Positions 21,482-31,558 of a stretch of DNA of 64,000 nucleotides are shown in pieces. The notes under the pieces were generated by a model. It saw only the letters and a list, made by a program, of their open reading frames with translations, did no database searches and was not told the origin of the DNA. The stretch covers positions 34,485,637 through 34,549,636 of the forward strand of contig OU342632.1 in the NCBI GenBank assembly GCA_910589415.1. Direction: 5' to 3'. This stretch comes from Malachius bipustulatus (Eukaryota > Arthropoda > Insecta > Coleoptera > Melyridae). Positions within the stretch are counted from its first letter, which is position 1. Each line of letters starts with the position of its first letter. The translations under genes and the position numbers were made by a program.

Positions 21482-24400
21482 TCATGACACCCATTCCATC
21501 AGTCTGGTTCCCTGAACTAACTTGTGCAGCCCCGTTACTGAATGAGTTTCATATTCTTCCGGACGCATTTTTTGTTGTCCGTATATCTCCTGTCTTCTGC
21601 GGTCCAGAGCCTCGCATTCACACAGTACATGTTTTGCTGTCTCCTGGGCCCTATTGCATTCTCGGCAACTTAGGTCTCCATTGAACAGTCCTATTTTATT
21701 TAAGTGTTCTTTTAGGGCAATATGTCCCGTTAGTAATCCCACTGTAATGCGTAACTGATTCCTGCTAAGTAATAGTAGTTCTTCAGTTGTCTTTTTTATG
21801 GGTCCTTTGATAAAGGCTTTCCCGTGTTGGTGTTTGGTCCTTTTGTCCCAATATATTTTATGTTTTTCTTTGACCCATATATTAACCTGACCCCGTGCTG
21901 TACTTTTTGGTACTCCCAGGGCAGGTTCTGGGCCAATGTATTTAGCCGAGGATCCTCTTCTTGCTAGCTCGTCGGCTTTTTCATTGCCTGTGATTCCTCT
22001 ATGTCCTGGCACCCACATCAAGGTTACCTTATTGCGTTCTGCCAGGGTTTCGAGATTCTCACGGCATTCCCACAGTAGTCTGGACGTTATCTTGGGGCTT
22101 TCTATAGCCCTCAGAACCGCCTGACTATCTGTTAATATATTGATCCGTCTATTTTTGTAGGCCCTCTTATTGTTTATGCTCGCGCAGTGTAGCATAGCGT
22201 ATATTTCCGATTGAAATACAGTTGCCCACTGCCCGAGAGATATGGTGTGTTGAGTATTGTCCAACTCATTGTATATGCCAGCTCCAGTTCCTTGGTCGGT
22301 CTTTGACCCGTCAATGTACCAGGTTGTTCCGACCAGCCTGTTGCTGTCTGTGGGCTCATTCCATTCCTCTCGATCTTTGATGCTCACCTCAAAGCTCTTG
22401 TGGAATTTGAATTTTGGAGCCATGTGGTCTGTGTTTGCATCTAGCAGGTCCACTTCCACATAGTTTTTGATTCTATTGTGTCCAAGTTCCGCATATTTGC
22501 CCCTTGGTTCTTCTTGCAGCCTTAGTCGTGCCAGTCTTGCCTCTCCCATTATCATTAGATGAAGTGGTGGGAGGTCTAGGAGGACTTCCATTGCTGCAGT
22601 TGAAGTAGTTTTCATTGCCCCCGTTATTCCAAGGCATGCGAGTCTTTGCACCTTGCTGAGCTTGTTTATCGCGGTATTTTGTTGCATCTTTGTCCACCAT
22701 ACCAGAGATGCATACAACAACATTGGTCTAATCACTCTGGTGTACGCCCAGTATACCATATGTGGTTTTAATCCCCATGTTTTCCCATAAGTTCGTCTGA
22801 CCATCATGAATGTGGTCTCCGCTCTTCTTTTAATCCTGTCTATCTGTTGGTTCCAGGTGAGTTTTGAGTCTAAGATTACCCCAAGATATTTCACCTCTCC
22901 CGATATTTGTACGTTCCTGCCTCGAAGTTTTAGTGGTCCTAGGCCCACCAGTTTCCTTCGATTAGTAAACGCTATGATGGTTGATTTGGAGGGACTTATG
23001 TTCAGTCCCTCTTCGTTTGTCCATTTGGTTACAACATTTAAAGCCCTTTGCATACAGGGCCTTATTGTGTCGTTAAATTTGCCTTGAATTAATATGACAA
23101 GGTCATCAGCATATCCTATGCTCTTGATTCCCTCTTGGTCCAGACGTTTCATTAGCTCGTCCATAACAAGGTTCCATATCAAGGGAGACAGTACGCCTCC
23201 TTGTGGACACCCCCTTGCTACCTGAGCCACCACAGTCTCCCCAAATAGGGATGTGCATACCAATCTGCTTTTCAACATGAAGTCTATCCACCTGCATATT
23301 GTTGCATTGATTCCTCTGTTCCTCAATGCATTGGAGATTGATTCTAGGGAGGTGTTGTCGAACGCACCTTCTATGTCCAAGAAAGCACATAATAGTACTT
23401 CCTTGTGTTTTATTGCGTATTCTGCCTTTTCTACCAGGTGGTGTAAAGCTGATTCCGTTGATTTTCCTGTTCTATATGCATGTTGGTCTTGATGAAATGG
23501 TCTGTTTGCCAGGACATCATCCCTTATATGCCTATCGAGCAGTTTTTCTAAAGTCTTCAGCAAAAAAGACATGAGACTTATGGGTCTTAGAGATTTTGCC
23601 CCTTCCTGTCCTGTTTTCCCAGGTTTAGGTATATAAATTACTCTAATTAAGGTCCAGGCTTTGGGTATGTGCCCCAGTGCAAGACTGCCCCTGAGGATCA
23701 TACTTAGCCTCTGTGTCAGAAGATGTGGTCCTTTCTGCAACATTATTGGGTAGATGCCATCTATACCCGGCGATTTATAGGGTTCAAAGGAGTTGATTGC
23801 CCATTTGATTTTGTTCTCGTTTATCACCGATTTCGCAACCTGCCAGCTGTCCCTGTTCGTCCTCTTTGGGGTTCCCAGTTCTGCATTTAGGCAGTCTTGT
23901 GGAGATAGATCGGTGACTCTAGAACCTGGAAAATGGACTCTGAGTAATTCTCTCATTGTGTCCTTTCCCGTTTCCGTATATTTGCCACTCTCTGTTTTCA
24001 GAGTGTGTATGGAGCTCTGGGGTTGCTTTGAGAGTATTTTATGGAGTCTAGCATATTCTTGAGTTCCTTCTATGTCCTCACAATGCTTTCTCCATGAATC
24101 TCTCTTTGCTTTCCTCAGTGCTTTGTTGTATTCTGTGAGAGCCTTTCTGTATATCTCCCACTTATTTGTTTCCTTCGCTTTATTGAAGTATTTCCTAACT
24201 TGTCCTCTTTGTGCAGCTAGGTTTCTGTTCCACCAGGGCACATTCCTGTTGGAGTCCCTGCTGACAAGGGGACAGTTGTTGTTATAGGCCGAAGTGATTG
24301 CATCCTGCACTTGTCCTGCTACCACTTCTAGGTCTATTGTGTTTTTTATCGTATTTCTCGTCTGTTTTAAACCGTGCTCCAGGTCTGTCTTATAAGACTC

Positions 24401-25123
24401 CCAGTTAGTTTTCCGAGGGTTGCGATAAATTTCTTGTATGGTTTTGTTTCCATTTATTGTAAAGTTTATGTGTCTGTGATCCGAGCAACTAACCTCATCA
24501 GATACATGCCAGTTTTTGACATAGCTTCCTACGTATGGTGTAGCTATAGTTATGTCTATGACCTCCTTTCGTCTTGAGTTGACAAAAGTAGGTTTATTTC
24601 CTACATTTAATATGTCTAGATTGTTAGTCATTATAAATTGTAGTAGTGACTCACCTCTTTCGTTGGTGTTTGTGCTTCCCCAAGTTGTATGGTGCGCGTT
24701 GGTGTCGCACCCGATGATCAGCTGTGGTCCTTTTCCCCCGCAGTCTCTCACCAGTTTTTCTACCTCTTTGGGTGGTGGTAGTTCCAGGGCGTCATATGGG
24801 AAATATGCTGATCCGAGAATTATCTCCCTCGACATATTCCCGCTGACTGTCCTGATTTTTGCTACCGTCAAATCCCTAGAAGAAAGGTTAGTTAACGGAA
24901 GTATTTTAAGTCCTTTTTTGACTAGTATGCAGGTTCTAGGGGTTTCATGGGATCTACTGTAAATTAGTTCTCCCACCCCCCCTAGTCCCATTACCTTACC
25001 TTTGTTGATCCAAGGTTCTTGTATGAGGGCCACGTCAAATTCCCTCATTGCCACAGTAAGGGCAGCTGATGCCGCCTTACTGTGCTGGAGGTTCGCTTGA
25101 AGGACCCTGATTTTGCCCGCCAT
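21482..25123 (-). CDS. LINE ORF2: endonuclease, reverse transcriptase, RNase H
   Basis: The 1213-residue polyprotein starts with an AP-like endonuclease (residues about 5-230: LQANLQHSK, IIGCDTNAHHTTWGS, CSDHRHINF). The reverse transcriptase follows (about 450-760: YKSPGIDGIYP, SLRPISLMS, FLDIEGAFDN, GCPQGGVLSPLIWN, YADDLVIL with the catalytic aspartates, KYLGVILD). RNase H comes next (about 945-1075: YIDGSKTDQGTGAG, SEIYAML, ILTDSQAVL, WVPGHRGITGNEKADELA). It ends in a Cys/His motif (CRECNRAQETAKHVLCECE). All core motifs look intact. It nicks target DNA and copies its own RNA there (target-primed reverse transcription). It overlaps the end of ORF1 by about 47 bases in another frame, so ORF2 probably relies on reinitiation or frameshifting. 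Confidence 0.93.
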   Translation of the reverse strand: MAGKIRVLQANLQHSKAASAALTVAMREFDVALIQEPWINKGKVMGLGGVGELIYSRSHETPRTCILVKKGLKILPLTNLSSRDLTVAKIRTVSGNMSREIILGSAYFPYDALELPPPKEVEKLVRDCGGKGPQLIIGCDTNAHHTTWGSTNTNERGESLLQFIMTNNLDILNVGNKPTFVNSRRKEVIDITIATPYVGSYVKNWHVSDEVSCSDHRHINFTINGNKTIQEIYRNPRKTNWESYKTDLEHGLKQTRNTIKNTIDLEVVAGQVQDAITSAYNNNCPLVSRDSNRNVPWWNRNLAAQRGQVRKYFNKAKETNKWEIYRKALTEYNKALRKAKRDSWRKHCEDIEGTQEYARLHKILSKQPQSSIHTLKTESGKYTETGKDTMRELLRVHFPGSRVTDLSPQDCLNAELGTPKRTNRDSWQVAKSVINENKIKWAINSFEPYKSPGIDGIYPIMLQKGPHLLTQRLSMILRGSLALGHIPKAWTLIRVIYIPKPGKTGQEGAKSLRPISLMSFLLKTLEKLLDRHIRDDVLANRPFHQDQHAYRTGKSTESALHHLVEKAEYAIKHKEVLLCAFLDIEGAFDNTSLESISNALRNRGINATICRWIDFMLKSRLVCTSLFGETVVAQVARGCPQGGVLSPLIWNLVMDELMKRLDQEGIKSIGYADDLVILIQGKFNDTIRPCMQRALNVVTKWTNEEGLNISPSKSTIIAFTNRRKLVGLGPLKLRGRNVQISGEVKYLGVILDSKLTWNQQIDRIKRRAETTFMMVRRTYGKTWGLKPHMVYWAYTRVIRPMLLYASLVWWTKMQQNTAINKLSKVQRLACLGITGAMKTTSTAAMEVLLDLPPLHLMIMGEARLARLRLQEEPRGKYAELGHNRIKNYVEVDLLDANTDHMAPKFKFHKSFEVSIKDREEWNEPTDSNRLVGTTWYIDGSKTDQGTGAGIYNELDNTQHTISLGQWATVFQSEIYAMLHCASINNKRAYKNRRINILTDSQAVLRAIESPKITSRLLWECRENLETLAERNKVTLMWVPGHRGITGNEKADELARRGSSAKYIGPEPALGVPKSTARGQVNIWVKEKHKIYWDKRTKHQHGKAFIKGPIKKTTEELLLLSRNQLRITVGLLTGHIALKEHLNKIGLFNGDLSCRECNRAQETAKHVLCECEALDRRRQEIYGQQKMRPEEYETHSVTGLHKLVQGTRLMEWVS

Positions 25124-26162
25124 CGAGTCCTTTCAACACTCGGAAAGTCACCCTTCCGAGTCTGTAGTACGCTCGAAACCGGGATCTCTCGAGGGTCTTG
25201 AATGACCCCTCGTCTATTGAAAAGGCCCGGATTACTCCCTCCTTCTCTTTTTTCTTGCTGAGTTGTAGCCAGCTACCCACGTTCAGACCTGGATTCTGCC
25301 TCTCTAGACGTGTCCTTACTGGCCCATCCTCTTCTTCTGGTCCCGGGATGTAGACTAGAACTCTCGGCCTCTTTGGTAGGTCCTTGGCCTCGACTGTTGT
25401 CAGGGCCATCCCTTCCCAAAGTCCGCCCAGTGTCCCAATCACCCCCACGAGCCAGGTTTTTGTTTGTTCGTTTGCGCAGTGCATCCATAGGACTCCTCCG
25501 CTAAACGATGCTTTTTCGAATTGCAATGGACTTTTGCTCCCCGAGGGTGTGCTGTCCATTGCTTCGACTAGTTTCTTCTGGATCAGTTCTGTCTTTCCCT
25601 GATCCAGAGTAAATTCAGGATGGCGTCTGTCTATCACCGCCATCCTTAGTCCAGACACTGCCTCGCTGTAGCTCCCTGTAGGCTTCGTTTCCGTTGCCTT
25701 GCTGGGTCCCTTGCCAGACAGTGTTTGACTATTATTACCCTTCGCTCTCTTTGGGGCTTGGGGTGGAGTTTTCGAGTCGTCCCGAGATCTTTTTCCACTC
25801 TTCGGTTTCTTCTCTTTTGTTGCTTTGCTGTTGGTTGGACGTTTTTCAGTCCATGTGCCAGCAGCAATTTTTTGTTCCTTTCGGAGTTTCCTTTTCTGGG
25901 CCCCCGAAAGTCTTTTTTCTTTTATTGTTGATATCTGCAGTCCTATGTTTCCAATCCCTGCAGATATTGTATCAGCGGTCCCTGTTGTCCCCACTGATGA
26001 TTCACTGCCATGGTCAGATTTGTCATCCTCCATGGCAGTTCCTGGCGTTACATTGCCCTCCCCAGAATCCGAGGGGCAGCCTGGCACTAGGCCAGGGAGG
26101 GATTCTGAACCAGTGGTTCTACCCTCCTGGGGTACTTCTTCCTGTTGTTTCTGTTCCGCCAT
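25077..26162 (-). CDS. LINE ORF1 protein
   Basis: The 361-residue protein has an acidic, Ser/Thr/Gly-rich N-terminal third (residues 1-75), a basic Lys/Arg-rich middle (80-170, with LSGAQKRKLRKEQK), and a folded C-terminal part (about 205-345: FSGGVLWMHCANEQTKTWL, RPRVLVYIPGP, SRFRAYYRLGRVTFRVLKG). The C-terminal part resembles a domain found in arthropod retrotransposon ORF1 proteins (DUF4780-like, recognised by eye). No CCHC knuckles are seen, unlike many ORF1 proteins. Its expected role is to bind element RNA in the ribonucleoprotein. The start ATG is followed by the uninterrupted frame, with 135 bp of 5' UTR upstream. Confidence 0.85.
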   Translation of the reverse strand: MAEQKQQEEVPQEGRTTGSESLPGLVPGCPSDSGEGNVTPGTAMEDDKSDHGSESSVGTTGTADTISAGIGNIGLQISTIKEKRLSGAQKRKLRKEQKIAAGTWTEKRPTNSKATKEKKPKSGKRSRDDSKTPPQAPKRAKGNNSQTLSGKGPSKATETKPTGSYSEAVSGLRMAVIDRRHPEFTLDQGKTELIQKKLVEAMDSTPSGSKSPLQFEKASFSGGVLWMHCANEQTKTWLVGVIGTLGGLWEGMALTTVEAKDLPKRPRVLVYIPGPEEEDGPVRTRLERQNPGLNVGSWLQLSKKKEKEGVIRAFSIDEGSFKTLERSRFRAYYRLGRVTFRVLKGLDGGQNQGPSSEPPAQ

Positions 26163-26297
26163 TATTTTTTTCTTCGTGTGTTGTTGGTTCGCGCCGTTTC
26201 CGGTACCTTACCCTGTCGGGAAAGGCCTTCCCCTATCCACCACCTGGGGACGCGCCCGATGGGGGTAACACACAAGCCCCACACGGGAATTATTTTA

Positions 26298-26700
26298 CCC
26301 AAGCATTACTTTAGCCTGTCTTCTGTCTTCATCCTGGAAAGTCAAACCGATGATTTCTGTTTGGGTTTCCTCTTCTTTCTAAATTTTTTTCTTTGAGAAC
26401 TTTTTCTTCTGCTCCTCAAAAAGGTCCTGGCCATTGCTCCTCACTTTACTAGGTTGTCAAAATTTTTATTGCCTTCTACATCTATGTGTCCTCACAACCA
26501 AAGGCGAGCTACTTGGATACTTTGATTACTTTGCCTAATTTATTTTGCTTCATTATTGGCATTCCCACACCATCCACTGACGACGTATGAACGCAGTGCC
26601 TTGCTCAGGGCTATCCGTTAAGATCAACCTGTCCTGGCATTCCATGTACTCGTAAATTGTTTCAAATGAAAAAAGAACTACAAACAAGGCGAACTTAATT
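26298..26700 (-). pseudogene. RNase H fragment of the older I-like element
   Basis: On the minus strand, broken frames read ECQDRLILTDSPEQGTA and then GHIDVEGNKNFDNLVK-GA. These match the RNase H motifs LTDSQ and GHxGIxGNExAD of the same protein family. Together with 20918-21320 it forms one element split by the younger LINE. The 5' boundary is uncertain (somewhere near 26700). Confidence 0.7.
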
Positions 26701-27420
26701 TTACCCCTTTTCTTAAAGACGAACTTCACCAAAAATGCACGGTGGGTTCGGCTTGCGCTATAAGAATGCGAGTTGAGAGTTTGATGGCACTCATTAACTT
26801 GTCGAGTTTCTTCTGACTCAACTTCCAGGGGAATAAAAAAAAGGTTTTGAAGTACTTACAGGATCGTTGGCAGTTTGTCGGCGTCTGTAATTAGATTACC
26901 TTCCACCTCGAGCTATTTCACAGACTGGAGACATTTATCTGAACTGGGCAGTTTGTTTCTCTCTGATGATCAGGAATTATTTCGCCCAAAGACTGGTGAT
27001 GGTGGCATAACAGACACTCCAATTCTAATACCGTAGACCCAAGTGTGTCAGCACTTAGGCATTTATTTAAATCGCGGCCTGTTATTATTATTATTAATGT
27101 TCATTTATGATGAAAGGCCGGGTGCGTAGATAGATAGGTGCATGGATCTAGGTACTCAAAGCACGAGGTGGACACGAGCGTGTATTTAAAACTCGACCGC
27201 TGATTATTATAATAATTATTAGACATAGCTTGAGGTAATTAAACCGCTTTCATTAGAGAAACGATTCACTTGACGATAATTGATCACTGAAAATTTTATA
27301 AGGAACAGTTCTTGAGCGATCTCGATAGATAAAAACGAATAGATAAGATAAGGTATTTTTAGGTATTTGAGAAGACAAAGATAAGATATACCCCTATTTA
27401 ATAGGAAAATTTGCGTGGAT
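26700..27420. other. Unassigned intronic DNA between retrotransposons
   Basis: No coding potential was recognised. A short (TTA)n run is present at about 27084-27097. The 5' end of the downstream CR1-like element lies somewhere between about 27420 and its ORF1 start at 27493. Confidence 0.35.
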
Positions 27421-27492
27421 GCTGCCAGCCCCTTCTGTACCGCTTAGCGATTCACTTAGAAGTCGCATTCGGCTTCTAGCCTTTAAGTAGTC

Positions 27493-28737
27493 ATGACGGG
27501 CGATTCGGGCTCTGATCCGCCTGACAATAAGAAGTGTCGTTTTTGTGCCAAGTTCACATCACCGAGCGATATCAAGTGTACTAGTGCACAATGTCAATCA
27601 TATGTTCATGTGAAGTGCTTTGATTCAATTGCGAGAGTGGTGATTATAGACAAAAACAATTTTAAGTGCCGATCATGCTGTGATCAGTTATCCAAGGACA
27701 AGGTTTCTGGCGAGTCGTCAACATCCTCATGTCGTCCCTCGGATGTTGAGTACGTGTTACTGAAAAAGGATTTTGAATGTTTGACTACCGAAGCAAATCT
27801 TCTTAAAAAGTATGTGGCTGAACTTGAATTTATTAATAATATTTTAAAAACTCAGTCAGCTGCTTCCGTGAAGTCGTTATCTACACCAGCCAATTTTTTG
27901 TCTGACGGTTTAAATTCTCAGGCAAGTTTTTTGTCCAATTCAGATACCGTCGATAACAGTGCGAGATCATACGCATCAGCTGTTAAAGTAAATAAGGAAT
28001 CGCATATTTTACTTGTAAGGTCATTGAATCAAAACAAAACCGGTGAGGATGTAGAGAGGGAGATCAAATCAAGGATCAGACCAGGCTCCGTCCAGGCTGC
28101 AGTGTTGGGAACCAGGAGAATAAAGAATGGCTTTTTGATCAATTGTGATGACGGTAAATCATTAGATAAACTAAGGGAAACTATTGATAAACAGGTAGGC
28201 GAAACATACAATGTTACTGTGCCAAAAAGGTTTAATCCCAGGTTAATTATATACAGTGTCGATTCAGATTCTGCTGAGGACCCAGCGTTTGTGACTAATT
28301 TAATAATTGCAAATAATTTAAATTGTACTGCCGATGATATTAAGGTTATAACGAAAATGAAATTTAAAGACAATGTAAATGTTGTGCTAGAAACATCTTC
28401 TGTTGTTTTTAGGGATATAAGTAGGAGGGGATTTCTTTATTTTGGGTGGTCAAAATGTTACGTAAAGGAACATTTTAGTCTTGTTAGATGTTATAATTGT
28501 TGTAAATTGGGCCACTATAAGAAGAACTGTAGGAATACCATAACCTGTCCGAATTGTACAGAGCCTCACGAGAGAAAATTATGTCAGACCCAGAATTTTA
28601 CTTGTGCAAACTGTTTATTTTCCAACACTAAATATAAAACCAACTACACTACTAACCATAGTGCAAATAGTCCGAAATGTTCTTTTTACTTGAATCAGAT
28701 AGATATGTTGAAATCTAGGATTCACTATGCTAAGTAA
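27493..28737 (+). CDS. CR1/L2-like ORF1 protein with PHD-like finger and zinc knuckles
   Basis: The 414-residue protein starts with a Cys/His finger of PHD type (residues about 15-62: CRFCAKF, CTSAQCQSYVHVKC, FKCRSCC). A short coiled-coil-like stretch follows (about 92-115). A central region (about 165-310) is consistent with the RNA-recognition fold seen in such proteins. Zinc knuckles lie near the C-terminus (CYNCCKLGHYKKNC, CPNCTEPHERKLC). The frame is complete. The stop codon sits inside a perfect hairpin (28724-28752). It should coat element RNA. PHD-bearing ORF1 proteins are known from CR1/L2-group LINEs. Confidence 0.85.
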   Translation: MTGDSGSDPPDNKKCRFCAKFTSPSDIKCTSAQCQSYVHVKCFDSIARVVIIDKNNFKCRSCCDQLSKDKVSGESSTSSCRPSDVEYVLLKKDFECLTTEANLLKKYVAELEFINNILKTQSAASVKSLSTPANFLSDGLNSQASFLSNSDTVDNSARSYASAVKVNKESHILLVRSLNQNKTGEDVEREIKSRIRPGSVQAAVLGTRRIKNGFLINCDDGKSLDKLRETIDKQVGETYNVTVPKRFNPRLIIYSVDSDSAEDPAFVTNLIIANNLNCTADDIKVITKMKFKDNVNVVLETSSVVFRDISRRGFLYFGWSKCYVKEHFSLVRCYNCCKLGHYKKNCRNTITCPNCTEPHERKLCQTQNFTCANCLFSNTKYKTNYTTNHSANSPKCSFYLNQIDMLKSRIHYAK

Positions 28738-28781
28738 AGGACTTAGCATAGTAAACTAACTTAAAGTAAACTACTTAAGTT
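28724..28781 (+). promoter_or_regulatory. Paired hairpins at the ORF1/ORF2 junction
   Basis: ACTATGCTAAGT (28724-28735) and its exact reverse complement (28741-28752) are separated by five bases, and the ORF1 stop codon (28735-28737) lies at the stem top. A second stem, AACTTAA (28758-28764) with TTAAGTT (28775-28781), ends at the TTG where the ORF2 frame opens. Structures just after ORF1 stops are known to support translation of ORF2 in some insect LINEs. That role here is inference. Confidence 0.5.
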
Positions 28782-31558
28782 GGCTCACTTTAATGTATGC
28801 TCTCTTTTTCCAAAGCTCGATCAGCTAGTAGATGTAATTATTGAAAATCAGATTGATATAGTTTGCATAACTGAAACGTGGCTGAACGAAAATATCGATG
28901 ATGATAGTGTCTGTATTCCAGGATTTAAAATGGTCAGAAGTGATCGGGTTGGCCGTGTTGGTGGGGGTGTGGGATTGTATGTTAGGGATTCTGTGGATTC
29001 AAGGATTGTATTCGGCAGCTTCACATCTGTTAGGGGTGTGGAGCACATGTGGCTGTCCTTGGGTGTAGATAGGAGAGTTATTTTGTTGGGGATTATTTAT
29101 CGTACGGCAGCTTGCAATTTAACAAATTTTGTCACCTACTTAGATAACGTTCTGTCCTTTGCTGTACCTCAGTATGAGCACATAATTGTCACTGGTGATG
29201 TAAATGAAGATCAAATGCGTACAAATTCGGTGGCTGGTGCATTTGACTCGTATGATTTTGTACAGTTAATTGATGAGCCTACGCGTATAACAAGGACATC
29301 TCAGACCTTGTTGGACGTAATTTTTACAAATAAATCTGACATGGTTATTGACTCAGGAACTATAGATCATCCAATGTCTGATCATCGAGGAGTCTTCAGT
29401 ACCATAAATTTGGAAACTGTGACAAGGACACCATTAGTTGTAACATATAGAGATTTTAGGTATTTCTCCCCAACAAGTTTTCATGAGGATTTGCAGAGTG
29501 TGCCGTTTCACAATATCGTGTATGAAGACGACATCGACTTAAAACTTGACTTATTTAACTATTATATCTTGTCGATATTTATTTGACAGACATGCACCCT
29601 TCATTCAGTCTAGAATTACCAAGCGAATTGCTCCTTGGCTGACCCCCACAATTCGAGACATGATGAAGCTATATAAGAGATAGGGCTTTGTCAAGGTATA
29701 AGGCTACGAAAGATATTGCTGATTATATCTATTATAAGGACCTTCGAAATACAGTCACTGGCGCTGTCAGACGAGAAAAGTCTGCTTATTTTGCTTATCA
29801 GTTGAGCCAGAGAAATTCTGGGAAACTTTGGAAATCTTTAAAGTCCTTAAATATAACAAAGGCGGAGTCTAGTAATCTTATTCCTGATGGTCTCATGGAT
29901 CCGGACCGATTCAATGACTACTTTTTGTCGGTCTACAGCCCTGAGGATTCATGTCAGGATAGCACAGATTATTATAGTAAGCAGAAATTCAAGACGGGTG
30001 TTAGTTTTTGTTTCAGATTGGTTTCTTCGGACGAAGTTGAGCGGGTGGTGATGGATTTGAGGTCGAATGCAGTAGGTAACGATCATATTTCGGCAAAAAT
30101 GCTCCAGCTTTCTTTGAATGTCGCACTGCCCTTTATCACACATATAGTGAATAGATGTTTGGAGGTCGGATATTTTCCGCGGGACTGGAAGTATTCCCTC
30201 GTTAGACCACTGTCGAAGGTTAAAAGACCAGAAACTATCCAGGACTTTCGTCCCATAAGTATTCTACCTTGTATGTCTAAAGTCCTCGAAAGAATTATAA
30301 GTAAACAAATTTATGATTTCATAACCACAAATGATATAATCACTTCCAGGCAATCAGGGTTCCGTAAAACTTTTAGTACAACTTCTCTTTTGCTGGATTC
30401 ATCTGACGATATTCTGAGGTCTCTTGACAAGGGTCACGGTACAATTCTGACCCAACTAGATTTTTCCAAGGCATTTGATACACTGGATCATAAGCTGCTG
30501 TGCGCTAAATTACAATATTATGGCTTTGACGAGGTCTCTGTGGGATTCTTCAGGTCCTATCTTGACTCTAGGTATCAGAGTGTCGTGATGGGCAACCATT
30601 CTTCTGGGTTTTCACGTGTTACTTCCGGAGTCCCTCAGGGATCCGTCCTTGGACCGTTACTTTTCTTGATTTATACAGCAGATTTATGTAAGACTGTGGA
30701 TTCCGTAAGCCTTCACTCCTTCGCGGATGACACCCAGGTGTACTACTCATTTGATCCGTCTATGCTATCGAGTGCTGTGGATAGCATAAATTCAGATCTA
30801 TGTAATATATCGGATACTCTAAGTCACATAACCTAAGACTGAATGGCTCCAAATGCCTTGCAGTCTGCTTCTTTCCTAATAATCACAGGGATTGGGATCC
30901 AAATAGCGTCATCTTAAAGATTGATGATCATGCCATCCCCATCAAGGGAGTATCCAAGAACCTTGGAGTGGTCTTTGATTGCCGACTTAGGTTTGATGAG
31001 CATGTTACCCTCTTGATAAAGAAGTCTTACCTCGTTCTGAGACATTTATACAGAAATCGACATTTTTTAAATTTGACTCTGCGAAAGCTCCTGTGCGAAT
31101 CACTGGTCTTGTCAATTTTAAATTATGGCCTCGTGCTTTATTACCCCTGCTTGGACCATGCTGCAAAATATAGGCTGCAAAAAATCCAGAACGCCTGTTG
31201 CAGGTTTATATATGGTCTGAGAAAATTCGACCATATATCACGGAAAATAAATTGCCTTAAATGGCTTAAAATCGAGAATATTTTCAGATATCATATGGCA
31301 ACAATGGTATTTCGAATTCTGACTTCTTCGATGCCCTCTTACTTGAGAGATAAGTTAGTGTTTCGCGGGGAAGCTCATGATGTACACATCAGGCATCCGT
31401 TTACACTCATGCTACCCAAGTATAATTTGGCTATATTTTGCCGTTCTTTCACCTATAATGCAGTCACTATATACAATGGTTTACCTGTGAAAATGAAAAT
31501 GCGTTCTATTCGCCACTTCAAAGAAAAACTCAGGCTGTTTCTTCTGGATAGACAGTGA
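28780..31558 (+). pseudogene. CR1/L2-like ORF2 (endonuclease-RT), frameshifted
   Basis: The endonuclease occupies 28780-29586 (AHFNVCSLFPKLDQL, CITETWLN, VTGDVNEDQM, HPMSDHRGVF). The reverse transcriptase occupies 29688-30836 (SNAVGNDHISAKML, DFRPISILPCMSKVLE, LDFSKAFDTLDH, SGVPQGSVLGPLLFLIY, SFADDTQVYYSF with the catalytic DD). The thumb/C-terminal region is 30968-31558 and begins upstream in another frame as KNLGVVFDCRLRFDEHV. Breaks fall near 29586-29690 and at about 30836, and no ATG opens the frame. The copy is therefore inactive but young: motifs are otherwise intact. Confidence 0.88.

Larger units (their letters stand above)
21321..26297 (-). mobile_element. Full-length non-LTR retrotransposon with target-site duplication
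   Basis: The minus-strand element of about 4.98 kb has a short 5' UTR (26163-26297), ORF1 (25077-26162), ORF2 (21482-25123), a 3' UTR of about 145 bp and an A-tail (T-run 21321-21337 on the plus strand). CCCAAGCATT flanks both sides (21312-21321 and 26298-26307), a clean 10-bp duplication. Both reading frames are uninterrupted, so the copy is young and may be competent. It lies antisense to the host channel gene. The endonuclease, RT and RNase H order points to the I/Loa/R1 group; a tree would be needed for the clade. Confidence 0.92.

Noticed and set aside
21936..26396. Many plus-strand ORFs of 60-206 codons over the LINE
   Set aside because: They are antisense shadows of LINE ORF1 and ORF2, whose motifs are unmistakable on the minus strand.
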